64,000 nt of DNA, from assembly GCF_002099425.1 (NCBI RefSeq), contig NW_018344160.1, forward strand, positions 868,001-932,000, in the 5' to 3' direction. The stretch comes from Phascolarctos cinereus. Lineage: Eukaryota; Chordata; Mammalia; Diprotodontia; Phascolarctidae. Positions 45,210 to 56,279 of this stretch are shown piece by piece. The notes under the pieces are model-generated. The model saw only the letters and a program-made list of their open reading frames with translations. It had not been told where the DNA came from and searched no databases. Position numbers and translations under genes: made by a program. The stretch's first letter is position 1, and the number at the start of each line of letters is the position of its first letter.

Positions 45210-47790
45210 TTTAGTAATATTTTATTTTTTTCCAATTGCATGTAAAGATAGTTTTCAACATTCAATTTAATCAGATTTTGAGTACCAAATTTTTTTCTCC
45301 CTCCCTCTAACATCACCCCACTCCCCAAGATGGCATGCAATGTGATATAGGTTATACATATATAATCATATTAAACATTTTCTTGTTAGTCATGTTATGT
45401 AGAAAGGATCATAATAAAAGGAAAAAACCACAAGAAAGAAAAAAAAAACAATATGCTTTAATCTGCATTCAGACTCCATAGGTCTTTCTCTGGATGTGGA
45501 TAGCATTTTCCATCATGAGTCTTTTGGGATTTTCTTAGATCATTGTATAGCTGAGAATAGATAAGTCTATCAAAGTTAGTCATGGCACAATGTTGTTGTT
45601 GCTTTGTACAATTCTCTCCTGTTTCTGCTAAGTTCACTCAGCATCAGTTCATATAAGTCTTTCCAGGTTTTTCGGAAGTCTGCCTGCTCATATACCATGA
45701 TTTGTTCAGCCATTCCCCAATTGAAAAGCCTCCCACCAATTTTCAATTCTTTGTGACAGCAAAAAGAGCAGCTTTAAATATTTTTTGTACATGTGTGTCC
45801 TTTTCCCTTTTTTAAAATTTCTTTTGGATACAGACCTAGTAGTGGTATTCCTGGATCAAAGGGTCCACATAGTTTGTTTGCCTTTTGGTGACAGTTTGAA
45901 ATTGTTCTCCAAAATAGTTAGATCAAGTGAAAATGCATGAAGTCAGGGGTGGAGTCCAAATGGTGGAGTAAAGGCAGTGACTTGCTTGAGCTCTCCTCCA
46001 AACCACCCCAAACATCTGTAAAAATGGCTCTAAACAAATTCTAGAACAGCAGAACCCACACAAAGACAGAATGAAACACATTTCCAGACCATGACAACCT
46101 GGATGGTTGATTTGAAAGGTCTATTGTGCCAAACTGGGAGAGGAGCACAGTAAAGCCTTGGCATGCAGGCAAAGACAAGGCCTCAGCAAACCTGGAGCAG
46201 GCCTCAGGGCTCTAAATCATGGGTAGCTGTGGCAGTTTCCAGACTTTTCAACCCACAAATGGCAAAGACAAATGACAAAGTAGGAAAGGTCTGCTGGACC
46301 ATGGTGAGAGAGGAGATTAGTCGCAGCCCCAGTGCCCACATGGCCCCAGGGTGGTTGCTGCTTCTTGATCTCTAGGCCCACAGACTGAAGGAATTGAGTG
46401 ACCGATCAGAGGCAAATTTGAGGGATCTCTTTGCTAGTGCTGAAGCAAGAATCTCTTGCTTTACCCTGCTTGAATCTGGGTCACAGTTCTGGGTGGTGGT
46501 CCTAGGGCAAGGCAGAGTGCTGATGTTTTGGAGCTTATTGTGGCAGTGGAAAGGAAATTATCTGAATATTTCCAAGGAAAAAAAAGTGCTTGTGGTCACT
46601 CACAGACCAGAGCACAGGCTAGGAATGGAGTAAACACCTCACCTTTGATTTTATCACCTTGGAAGAAGAGAAAATGTACAGGTCCTTAGAAGTATCTATG
46701 GAAACAGCTGCACAAAACCTCCAAAGCTTGGGACAGTACATTCTCCACACTGGAAGCAGATCCCTACCTTAACAAAATGTTTAAAACTCAAGTAATTGGC
46801 TGGGAACACAAGCAAACTTCAGGAAAAAAAAAGTCAGACCACAAAATGGTTAGATTAGTTCACAACTCCACCAATAATGCATTAGTATTCTAATTTTCCT
46901 TATCTTCTCCAATATTTATCATTTCTCATTTTTATTATGTTAGCCAATCTTATAGGTATGAGGTGGTTCCTTACAGTTGTTTTAATTTGCATTTCTCTAA
47001 TCAATAGTGATTTAAATCATTTTTATGTGATTATACATAGCTTTAATTTCTTTCTCTGAAAACTGCTTGTTCATATCCTTTGACCATGTATCAGTTTAAA
47101 GAATGATTTTTATTCTTATAAATGTAACTCAGTTGTTTATTTTAGAAATGAGGTTACCAGAGACACTGGCTGTAAAAATTGTCACCTATTTTTCTGGTTT
47201 CCTTCTTGGTTGCATTGGCTTTGTGTGTATATACATATTTTTTTTAATTTAATGTAATTAAACTTATCCATTTTGCATTTCATAATGTTTTACATGTCTC
47301 ATTTGGTCCTAAATTCTGCCTTTCTCCATAAATCCAACACTTGAACTGTTCCTTGATCTTTTAATGTGTTTATGGTAGCTGTCACCCTTTTCTTTAATCA
47401 TGTACCCATTTTGACCTCATCTTGGTATTCAGTGCCTACTTTCTGCCATACTATTTTTCCAGTTTTCCCAGTAGTTTTTGTCAAAAAGTGAGTTCCTATC
47501 CCAGAAGCTGGAGTCTTTGAATATATCAAATAGTAGAATAATGTAGTAATTTATTGCCATGTCCTGTGTACCTAACGTATTCCACTGACCCAGCACTCCA
47601 GTTTTTAGCCATTACCAAATAGTTTTAATGCTGGCTGCTTTATAGCACAGTTTTAGATCTGGTACAACTAGGCTACCTTTCCTTGTGTTTTTTTTTTTCA
47701 TCGACTATCTTGATATTCTTGACCTTTTGTTCTTCCAGATGAATTTTGCTATAATTTTTTCTAGCGTAATAATGTAAAGTCCCTTGTATT
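45210..47790 (-). mobile_element. L1 3' half, antisense, with a nested LINE 5'UTR
   Basis: The left part (45210-45924) runs from the T-rich tail through 'CATTTTCCATCATGAGTCTT' and 'TTCAGCCATTCCCCAATTGA' to 'TTCTCCAAAATAGTTAGATC'. The right part (46858-47790) resumes at 'TTCACAACTCCACCAATAAT' and continues into ORF2 to about 47785. ORF2 is a short C-terminal piece full of stops. The piece between is a separate insertion. Confidence 0.85.
45925..46841 (+). mobile_element. LINE (HAL1-family) 5'UTR-only insertion
   Basis: The 5'UTR opening GGGGTGGAGTCCAAATGGTG is at 45946, preceded by about 21 extra bases. The fragment follows the HAL1 5'UTR through 'CTCAAGTAATTGGCTGGGAA' and stops at 'AAAAAAAGTCAGACCAC', just inside the start of ORF1. 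CAAAATAGTTAGAT (45910-45923) and CAAAATGGTTAGAT (46842-46855) flank it with one mismatch. Unlike ordinary LINE insertions, it has the 5' end but lacks the 3' end. Confidence 0.8.
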
Positions 47791-48720
47791 GAAAGAATTA
47801 TATTAAAATTCCCAGGGTTAAACTATTTCAAAATGAATGACAAGCCTTCTTCTTCATTTCAAAAAATGACTACAGAATTGCTAGAATTTTCTCAAAAGAG
47901 ACAATGTTCACTCAGGCAAGTCCAGGATGCCCTTGAGGCATTCTTAAGACAGGACTGTTCCTGAACATTCTTACTTTCAGAAGAAGACATCCGTCCTATT
48001 TAGTGATTCAATTATTTTATGAGAAGGGAATCTGTATTGTTTAATATTTATTAAGCACCCTTAATGTACTTGCTTGTACTCACAAATACACACAAGTATT
48101 CTAGAAATTCCCTTCCAGGATCTGATAATTTGCATTATTTGCTTTTCTCTCCAAGCTTCCATATTCCATCTTTTACAATTAAGTTAAAGTAAGAAAATGT
48201 TTCAGAAATGCCTGCTTATCTTTTTGGAAAATAATTTTCTGACAGACACTTGTAAATAGGGAAACCTCTCTCTCTCTCTCTCTGTCCCTGTATTTCTCTT
48301 TTCAGATATTTAAAGAACACAAAAAAATTAAGATGAGTAAGTCATAAACTACTTAGTAAAAATCACTACAGCTTAGATACAGGCTAACAACACAACAATA
48401 ACTAACAATAAGTAAAATTTACATAGCAAAATGCAAAACTAGGAGAATTCAAAGAATCTTGTAATCCTAAAGATATCTGTCTTACATTTGGTCCTCATGC
48501 AAAACATCGTATTAAAATTGTTTAATGACTTTGGATACCTTACATGTCACAACTTTAATCACCAAAGGGCCATTAAATACAATTGTATCTGTAGTTAAAT
48601 GTATCAGAATCTTATTGATCCTAAGATATGGACAAGTGAGCCCTTTGTTGGAGAAATTCCTTTAAGGTTGTATTTTGCTTTTCTGAGTCAAAGCACACAT
48701 AAGAATAAATGAAACAAGCA
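47791..48720. other. No recognised feature
   Basis: Unique DNA with a short (TC)n run at 48270-48292. A 50-bp piece near 48045-48100 may be an L2 remnant. Confidence 0.4.
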
Positions 48721-48721
48721 A

Positions 48722-48860
48722 AAAAAAATTTAAGTGCTTACTATGTGCCATGCACCATGATAGGTACTACAGATATAAATATTAAGAAAAAAACCTGCCA
48801 TCAAGAGCTTATAATATAGTGCAGGAGAAGACACAAGAAGGTAGATCTTTGTCTGGAGGG
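48722..48860 (-). mobile_element. L2 3' end, antisense
   Basis: 'AAGTGCTTACTATGTGCCAT' and 'GCACCATGATAGGTACTACA', followed by 'CATCAAGAGCTTATAATATA', match antisense L2. Confidence 0.8.
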
Positions 48861-49257
48861 TAGTCTTTCCCTGTATGGATGATGAGTAGATTTACATGCC
48901 TCATTCAGGAACAGTAGCAAAAATGATTTGATAATTGTTCTTTGTTTCTGACTTAGATGATTATTAGCCAACAATCAGGAAGGGGTGAGGGAGTAAGGAA
49001 AGTACACAAGTTTCTTCAGGAAAGAAAGGAATATAAAGTTCTGAACAGTAGATGAACCAGACCCATATATACCCTTGTTGGAGGTGGTAAAATATTGAAA
49101 GCAATGTAGCATCACTTTACAAGGTGAGGTGAGAAAGGGAAATAGTAAAAGTATGGAAAAAAAATCAAACATAATGTCAATATGTCGAGCAGAGTATTGA
49201 GAGATCAATTATTACCAGCTTATATACCTATGTTCTCATGAAATCATGTCAAATTAA
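48861..49257. other. No recognised feature, possibly more L2
   Basis: Purine-rich unique DNA between two antisense L2 pieces. It may be worn L2, but there is no clear landmark. Confidence 0.3.
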
Positions 49258-49700
49258 GTTCCAAGAAGCATTTATTAAACTCTTACCATAGTAAGTACCA
49301 GACACAGTACTATTGAAAGATATAAATGCAAGCCAAAAAGAAAAAAAAAAGATAATACCTTCCCTCAAAGAGCTTACTTTCCAGTGGTGGAGGACAACAC
49401 ATGAAAAAGTAGCTGGAAATTGATGGAATGAGGTGGGGTGATTCATAGCATGGTGGCAAAGACTAGAGAGCCAGAAATGGATACAAGTGAGGAATGCAGG
49501 ATAGGTGGCTCTTTATCTAAACAGAGGTTCGAGAAAGAACTCATCAGTGATGGAAGATGGCTACAGGGACAGAGGAAAATCCAGAGTAAAAAGAGTACAG
49601 GATTGAGGGAAATACTATGGTGAGAAGACAGATGAAGGAAGTATGGCTACAAAGTGTAAGAGGCAAAAACACAGCCAGTAAATAAATATAACCTTTCTCA
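49258..49700 (-). mobile_element. L2 3' region, antisense
   Basis: 'AAGCATTTATTAAACTCTTA', 'TAAGTACCAGACACAGTACT' and 'CCTCAAAGAGCTTACTTTCC' are the antisense L2 3' end. The purine-rich continuation (49430-49700) fits the internal 3'UTR. Confidence 0.75.
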
Positions 49701-49924
49701 AAGATGGAGGTGTTCTTATCCTTAAAAAAAAATCTTTATGAAAATTATCTAGAATTGTATTTGGAGATCTTTGATTAAAATATGAATAAGGAATATGTAT
49801 TCAGAAACAGGAAGTGTCCATAAGGCAGAATAAATTTAACAGTATGTCACATATATTTTATTTTCTTTCTTTTTGTTAAGAGAGTGGTTGTTAAATATTT
49901 ACTCTGGGAAGGAATTAAGTTGGT

Positions 49925-50175
49925 TTGGAAGGAGAGAAAGAGAGAAGGGGATGGAGAAAGAGAGAGAGATACAGAGAGAGAGACATAGAGAGACAGACAC
50001 AGAGAGAGAGAAAGAGAGAGAGAGAGACAGAGAGACAGACAGAGACAAAAAACACAGAGAAACAGAGGAAAACAGAAACACAGAGAACCAGAGACAAGGA
50101 GAGAGCCAGAGACACAGAGAGACAGAGACAGAAAAAGAGAGAAAGACAGACAGACAGACTGGTAGAGCGAGAGAA

Positions 50176-50230
<55 letters not shown>
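49925..50230. repeat. (GAGA)n/(GACA)n purine-rich array
   Basis: About 300 bp of GA-rich repeats with GACA, AGACAG and CACAGAGA units, ending in a pure (GA)n run at about 50178-50229. Both strands show long low-complexity frames (Arg-Glu or Leu-Ser rich) that are not genes. Confidence 0.97.
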
Positions 50231-50231
<1 letters not shown>

Positions 50232-50339
50232 TTTTGGTTAACATAAGAAATAGAGAACTAGTTAAAAGAAAAACGATGTAAGAAAATGTAATATAATAAT
50301 TTTTTGTTTTTTTGTTTAGGCTTTGAATGCCTACACAAC

Positions 50340-50785
50340 CCAGCCACAACCAATTTTTCCAATTTTATTCATCATCACTGCCCTTCTGCACTCAATCCAT
50401 CAAACTGACTTCTCTGTTCAGGACTTAATTTAGCCCATTGCTTATCACATTCCTTCGTACTTAACATTTATCACACCTAGGATGTTCTCACTTTTTACCC
50501 CTTTTCCTTTTAAATGCAACTCAGGTACAATCTTCTTCATGAAACCTTTCCAGATCCCCATAATTTCTAGTGCCCTTCTTCCCAAACTACCTTGTATTTA
50601 ACTATTTTTAACATTTTATACTAACAGTTTTATGATTATATTTTATATATTTGTTTTCTTGCTGATTAAAATGTAAATTCATTCAGAGAAGAAATAGTTT
50701 CATTCTTTGTGCTTGTATTCCCGGAGTCTAGTCCACTGGCAGGAACATAGTAGGAACTTAATAAATACTAGATTGGTTGATTTTT
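50340..50785 (+). mobile_element. L2 3' region, sense, near complete end
   Basis: 'CATCACTGCCCTTCTGCACT' and 'CTTCTTCATGAAACCTTTCC' lead to 'GCTTGTATTCCCGGAGTCTA', 'CAGGAACATAGTAGGAACTT' and the final AATAAATACTAGATTGGTTG. That is the standard sense L2 3'UTR down to its last bases. Confidence 0.85.
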
Positions 50786-50807
50786 TTAAGGGAGCCATGA
50801 CTTAGAA

Positions 50808-50823
50808 CTGGAATGGATATTTA
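50808..50823. repeat. Target-site duplication, left copy (retroviral RNA copy)
   Basis: CTGGAATGGATATTTA. The right copy CTGGAATGGACATTTA (53032-53047) differs at one base. The first base of the right copy is where the interrupted MIR-type repeat resumes. Confidence 0.88.
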
Positions 50824-50832
50824 TTTTTTTTT

Positions 50833-51194
50833 CAGCCAGACAAGGTTTATTAGAACATCCATCATATTGGGCAGACTCTTAAGGACTCTGAACTTTAGTA
50901 AGTTATTGGTTAGATTATAAGCATCTCAGCCTCTTAATGGAGGCAAGATGGGCCTTATATACAGAAAGACTGGGAGGGATCTAGGAGTGGCCAGGCAGTC
51001 CATGAGATAATAGAATTACCAAGGGTGGAAAGTGGCCTGGGTCATGGGGAGGCAAGACAATAGAAGGGAGATTGGGTGTAGATACAATGAAAGGCCAGTT
51101 GATGGGATTATAGCTTCAGATGAACCCCAGAGATTTGGCCATGTGGGAAAGTCCAGGGTTTTTCCTTTCTGGGGTCTAGATCCCATCCTCATCA
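50833..51194 (-). repeat. U3-R portion of the LTR
   Basis: In the minus-strand direction, U3 opens with TGATGAGGATG next to a GAAGGGGGAA purine run (51195-51204). It carries TATATAAGG near 50958 and the polyadenylation signal AATAAA near 50850. The inverted ends TGATG and CATCA (at 52904) match. Confidence 0.78.
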
Positions 51195-52903
51195 TTCCCC
51201 CTTCAAACAAATGGGACACAAATTCTTTTGGACTAAGGGACAAAGGTCTTGGCTTATGAAACTGCTTCCTACACACAAGCAGCAAAGAGCCGTCCCTGCC
51301 TCAAGGGGTGTCAGAAAGAGGAGGTTGACTGGAACTGAGCACAGGCTGCTTGCAGGGAACAATGTGGGGACATTGGCTGGTACTCGCTGTTTGCTGCCAA
51401 CTGTATGTGAATGGCCCATAGTCTGGAAGACATAAATATGACAGAAAAAAAAAATCTTGCAGGCCCTGACATTAAGTAGGGACTAAATTCAGACAATTCA
51501 GTTTTCAAACAATGCAGTATGAAATCCACCTCATAGCCACACTCAGGAATAGCCAGGTGGGTAACATTCCCTTTTAAAGAACATAATGGGGAAACTGAGC
51601 CAGGAGCATCCCATCTTAGACTAAGGCTAAAATTGTCCTATCTGTTTTTCCCAATCCTGACTTCCCACCAGTATCACCTTCTTTGAGTAGCTTGTGGCAT
51701 TTCTCTCAGATGGTGGATTATTGATTATCTGTGGAATATGACCCATCAGACAACTCAAAATAAAATCCTAGGAGTTTTTACCTCAAAGGGCAAGTTTTAC
51801 CAATCACAATTAAGGAAAGACTTTTCCAGTATTTACATCTCATACTTAAGTTTTTCCAGGTTTAAAAAGCCAATCATTGGTGCAAATTTTCAGCACACTA
51901 TATACAACCCAAACAAGCTTTTTGTCTAGTTTACACATTAAAATACTAACCAACAATAGCTAAATTATTTTGGTGGTAACAAAATTATGAAAAGTTGCTT
52001 GACACAACTGATACAGAAAGTTCATCAATTTGAAAATTGAAACAAATCCATTACCAATCAGGTAACTTCAGTTTTGTTACATGCACTTCCAAATTACTTT
52101 ACACAGAGAATCAACATCTCATCATTAACAGTTGAAACTACAAATTTAAAAGAACATTCTTACCCAAATTTGGAGCTTCATTACTTTGAGTAGGAAGGGC
52201 TGAACCTGGGTGATGCTTCCAGGCAAACATTGCCTTAGAGCCAAAACCCATTGCCAGTGGGCCCCACACTACAGCTGCTGCCCCACACCCCTCCTTCCTT
52301 TCCCAGGTGGGAGAGGGCAAAGTCAAAAGTGAGGGGTAAAGGGTGAAGCTCTTTTCTCCTGTGAGTGGGGTTAACATACCCTTTTGACTCAAGCAATGGG
52401 AGTGGCAGAAAGGAGTGACCAGAGTTGTAAGGAGGAGTTTCAAGACTCCTTAATGATCAGTCACAAAACCTCCAGAATCTGCCAAGATATTTTTAGCTCT
52501 TTTAACTTTCAATGTAACCTCCATGAAGGAGGATTCAGAGGTGCAGAAGGAAGGGAGTAAGCCTTAGGGAACCAAAAAGCAACTGCAGTTTTCACCAATT
52601 CCCTATTGCTGAGGGAATTAACAGAATTGAGCACACATTTCCAGATATGGCCTCTGTCCTTGCCCTTTATGCTGCAGAAGTGTACCCAGGTCCAACCCAG
52701 TGGACAGAGACCTGAGAGTGTCAGGCAAAGTGTGAGACATCCTCATAACTGTCTGCCCAAAAAGCACCTCCAAGCCTTGGTGCTTGGAGAGTGACCCCAA
52801 CTGCAGATCAAGAAAGGAGGGGAGGGAGGAGGCTTACATACCTTTCAGTCTTGGCTGACGAAGAACTTGGGTTTAGGCAATTTCCATGTCTGGGCCACCA
52901 AAA

Positions 52904-53031
52904 TGATGTAGTTCAGGGGTTCAGGGGTCCTGGGACCCCAAAATCACAACCTGCCTGTCCTGCTCAAAAGAATTCAACCCAAGCCTTCTTTCAGGTATTT
53001 AAGCTATTGGCTAGATTATAAGAATCGCAGC
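52904..53031 (-). repeat. R-U5 portion of the LTR
   Basis: Its first ~33 nt (GGCTGCGATTCTTATAATCT and on) match the R of the other end. It then runs through U5 to CTACATCA, directly before the primer-binding-site-like sequence. The absence of U3 on this side is the key sign of an RNA origin. Confidence 0.78.
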
Positions 53032-53190
53032 CTGGAATGGACATTTAGAAATCATATAGTCCAGCTCCTTATTTGTAAAATGAGGAAACTGAGGCACAGG
53101 AAGTGAAATGACTTAAGTCCTATTTGCTAAATATGTAGCAAAGCCAGAATTTGAATGCAAGGCCATTGAATTTAAATCCACTTACTTTTG
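53032..53190 (-). mobile_element. MIR-type SINE variant, antisense, right half
   Basis: 'AGAAATCATATAGTCCAGCT', 'AAAATGAGGAAACTGAGGCA' and 'AGAATTTGAATGCAAGGCCA' form an antisense MIR variant. Its left end is at about 50795-50823 (AGAACTGGAATGG), so it was split by the retroviral RNA copy. Confidence 0.75.
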
Positions 53191-54221
53191 TGGTAGAGTA
53201 GTAATAGAACTACATGTGAATGTAAGCATAAGGAACTCCTGTACATATTATTTTTTCTTCAAACAAACCAACCTGAAAAATGGAAATGAGGATTGTAATA
53301 TCATTTAGAGTGCAGATTTAGCTACAGAAACTAGCCTTGGGGGTGTATCATTTTAAAACAGACAGTTGAAAAAATACATTAATAAAGTAATTATGAAGCT
53401 ACATATAAAAATAATGAAAAAGGCATAGTTGCCCAAATCACAATACTTTGTAAACAAAAAAAGATATTTGAAATCTGATTTAGAGTTGATTATAGCCTCA
53501 TATATTGCTAATAAATGATATCATTTTTTGCATTTTATTCTTATTCAATCAGTATGGGCTTCTCATATTACTTTGGATCTCAGCTGCTCTGAATCCTATT
53601 ATATGGTTTCATGAGTTTTTATGGCCAAAAATATCCACCACTTTTTAATAAATATTTTGTTGAATAATCAGTACAAATTTAACTAACCAGGTCCTGGAAT
53701 GATAGATTCAGTCTATAGAGAGGAAAGTACTACATAAAAGGTCAAAGCTTTAACTTGAGAATGCTATAGCCCTGTCCCAGCTTTTGAACATTTGGGTGGC
53801 ATGCTTCCTAACCAGAGCAACATCCCTATGTCTCATCTCCTCTAATGCCCTTCACTATGACAGGGATGAACATTCTCCATGCTCTTCTTTCTGTGATGTC
53901 CTTCTCCTGGGGACTGCAATCCCTGAGAATCAGACTTATTTTTCAGATCAGGCAGGATCTTTTACCTATGTGCCTGCACTTGACTCCAGATTAACCATTA
54001 ACCTTGTCCCACAAACAAATTTGATCCAAACAAAAGGATTCCTAGTTACTCTCTGATGAGCCAAGATAAAAAAAAAAAGTGAATTGTGAATTTCATAAAA
54101 ATTTCTGAGAACTATGGGACTAATGAGACTGGGAAATCACCACCCTACTCCACCCTTTTCAAATCCCAGACCTGTGCAAGTAAGAAAACAGCAGAAGAAA
54201 AAATAGTCAATTGCCAGACAT
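53191..54221. other. Unclassified; contains a 90-codon frame in a less AT-rich patch
   Basis: 53191-53760 is AT-rich unique DNA. The patch 53770-54060 is richer in C and holds a forward frame (53784-54056) with no recognised domain. It may be an old LTR or LINE scrap, but nothing supports a name. Confidence 0.3.
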
Positions 54222-54620
54222 AAAAGTCCATCAGCATTTATCAAGATCCACTTTATACTTGGTACTGTGCTAAGTGATGGTAATAAAATGACAAAAATCA
54301 AACAATTCTTAACCCTCAGGTGCTTATATCTTACCAGAACAACGACATGCACTTATGTAGGTCTATACATAATAAATTCATGGCAGTATTGGAAGAGAAG
54401 AGACTAGAATTTGTATGAAAAGGAGAGGTTGCATGTGAAAGATGGTGGTTGAAGAGAGTATTGAAGGAATAAAGGAGTCTACTAGGCAGAGAGATAGAAC
54501 GTTATGTATGAATTTGGTTGCACCATGGAGTGCAAGAAAGAGAGTAGGCTAGAAAGTTAGGTGGGACTAGGTCATTAAATAACATAGTAGTTTGTATTTT
54601 ATTGTAGAGACAATCAACAT
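54222..54620 (-). mobile_element. L2 3' region, antisense
   Basis: 'CATCAGCATTTATCAAGATC', 'TTGGTACTGTGCTAAGTGAT' and 'CTCAGGTGCTTATATCTTAC' open the antisense L2. 'GAAGAGAGTATTGAAGGAAT' and 'GGCAGAGAGATAGAACG' follow in the usual order. Confidence 0.75.
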
Positions 54621-55084
54621 TTAAATCCAGTTCTTTTGGAGGCACTATCTACTAACACCAGTCTGCTTGGCTAATATTTCATTATTATTTTATCTATATT
54701 CATCACAAAATTGACTAATAATTTTACTTTATTTTAATATTTATCAGTTTTTTTGAATCAACACAAAACCTTCATGAAAACATATCTGTCATATTCTATC
54801 TTTCTTGGTTTTTAGGAATTCTCATTTGTTCTCCATGAGTTTAAGTCACTAAGCTCACATAAACCACATCCTAGGGTACTAGAGTGACATCAATGAAGTT
54901 GTAGCTCATTAATTTCTCAGTATAGTTACAAATGTGAAGCTAATTGCACAATGAAGAATTTTTTTTTCTTACCTAGTTCTCAGGTGGAACTCTGGGCCAA
55001 GAAAAGACACAACTTTAAAGGAAAAAGGGCCCCTTATACCATGGTATTCTGGGAGGCAAAGTCAGCATTTGGGACATGAAACCT
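54621..55084. other. No recognised feature
   Basis: AT-rich DNA. 'GGTATTCTGGGAGGCAAAGT' near 55040 resembles LTR or SINE debris but cannot be assigned. Confidence 0.35.
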
Positions 55085-55395
55085 CACAACCACAGAATGT
55101 TAAAGTTAAAAGAGACTTCAAAAGTCATCTTGTTCCTTAACAATTAATCATCTAGGGGCAGTTAGGTGGTGCAGTGGATAGAGCCCTGGCCTTGAAGTCA
55201 GGAGGACTTGAGTTCAAATCCAGTCTCAGACATACAACGTATACTAGCTGTGTGACCCTGGGAAGTCACTTAACCCCAATTGCCAAGAAAAAAAACAAAA
55301 AAAGCAAAAAAAGCAAAGCAAAACAAAACAAAACAAAAAAACCAATTAATCATCTAGCTGCTGTTTGAAGATCTCCACTGCCAAGGACTTTTTCT
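55085..55395 (-). mobile_element. MIR-type variant, split by a SINE, poorly preserved
   Basis: The left part 'CAGAATGTTAAAGTTAAAAG' with 'ACTTCAAAAGTCATCTTGTT' (55090-55140) matches the outer end of the antisense MIR variant. The right part after the SINE (55343-55395) is less clear. Confidence 0.45.
55156..55342 (+). mobile_element. WSINE1-like tRNA SINE, sense, with target duplication
   Basis: It opens with GGGCAGTTAGGTGGTGCAGT, has the B box GAGTTCAAATCC and GTGTGACCCTGGGAAGTCAC, and ends in a long (CAAAA)n tail (55285-55342). The perfect 15-bp string CAATTAATCATCTAG lies at 55141-55155 and 55343-55357. This is among the youngest insertions in the window. Confidence 0.95.
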
Positions 55396-55399
55396 TTGG

Positions 55400-55760
55400 A
55401 GAGTAATTATTTGTTCAGTTCTCTCATTTCCTCTCATTTGTTTTATTTACATTTCTGATTTCATGTTGTGTTAGTTTGGGAAAATTGTATTTTTATAAGT
55501 AATTATTTGTTCTCTTTACATTACTTAATTTATTAAAACTTAGAAGTATATAGATTTCTCTAATGAAATTCTGCATTAATTTGTGCTGTTGAGATCTCTC
55601 TTTTCAATTTTTTCTTTTATTCTGGTTCTTAGTGGTTTCCCTCTCCTTAAAAAAAAAAGTTTGATAGAATTTGGACAATTTCCTGGTCTTAAAATAAGCT
55701 CTTGGTTTTATCATTTCAATTTCCTTCACTCTCTATTCTATTTGTCTCAAGCAAAGCAAA
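55400..55760 (-). mobile_element. Old L1 ORF2 fragment, antisense
   Basis: 'TTAAAATAAGCTCTTGGTTT' followed by 'TATCATTTCAATTTCCTTCA' resembles the antisense L1 stretch at 10210-10260 (CCAGCTCTTAATTTTATTTA). The stretch before it is a worn version of the same region. Confidence 0.45.
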
Positions 55761-56017
55761 GAAGAAGCATAATACTGTTTAAAAGTATGATTGTCGAATT
55801 ACCCAATATGAAAGGAGATAACAGCAGTCCAGCCTCACTGAATTGAAGTCTTTAGATTAATTATATCATGTGGTTTAAAAGGAATTGACAAATATCATCA
55901 TTTCAAACTTATAAATTGTTGGAGAAATTATCAGAAGTTTGGAGATGATTGACTGTTTTTGAAGATGTAGCATACAAAATGTATGCTAGAGGGCTTGACT
56001 AATTTCTGGGAAATTAA

Positions 56018-56195
56018 AGCAGAAATTATTAACCTTTTTGGGTCATGAATCCCTTTGACAGTCTGGTGAAGCTTAAGAAACTCCTCTTAAAATGATTTTT
56101 AAATGCATAAAATAAAAAAAAAATTAGGATTAGAAAAGTAACCAGGGGTTAGAGAACATAACTACGCAATCATTTTCCTGTTTAAGTTCAGGGAC
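56018..56195. mobile_element. hAT-like nonautonomous DNA transposon, degraded
   Basis: It begins CAGAAATTATTAACCTTTTT, followed by 'GGGTCATGAATCCCTTTGAC' and 'AGTCTGGTGAAGCTTAAGAA', as in a dispersed repeat with hAT-like CAGNNNTTCTTAACC ends. The far end is worn, and no target duplication is clear. Confidence 0.5.
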
Positions 56196-56279
56196 ACATA
56201 CATGCTAAAATGCATACACACATACATATATACAAATTAATAAAGGCATAGTACACATTGTGATGGAAGTAATAGTTCT

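Larger units (their letters stand above)
50833..53031 (-). mobile_element. Retroposed copy of a retrovirus-like RNA (LTR element fossil), antisense
   Basis: Read on the minus strand, it starts at the R region of an LTR (53031) and has U5 ending in CATCA (52904). The likely primer-binding site TGGTGGCCCAGACATGGA (52883-52900) follows after 3 nt. Then comes an internal region without long coding frames, a polypurine-type run beside the U3 start TGATG (51194), a TATA-like TATATAAG, a second R and AATAAACC. It ends in a 9-nt A run (T run at 50824-50832). R begins about 29 nt after the TATA-like box, as expected for a transcript start. The copy therefore looks like a reverse-transcribed genomic-type RNA rather than a normal provirus: no complete LTR is present, and it is flanked by a 16-bp target duplication with one mismatch. 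The family is not assigned. It is a broken, noncoding fossil of intermediate age. Confidence 0.82.

Noticed and set aside
49873-50349. Arg-Glu-rich 122-codon and Leu-Ser-rich 144-codon frames
   Set aside because: Low-complexity products of the GA-rich array on its two strands.
50833-53031. Ordinary provirus or solo LTR
   Set aside because: Neither end has a complete LTR, the flanking duplication is about 16 bp rather than 4-6 bp, and an A run sits at the 3' end. All three fit an RNA copy better.
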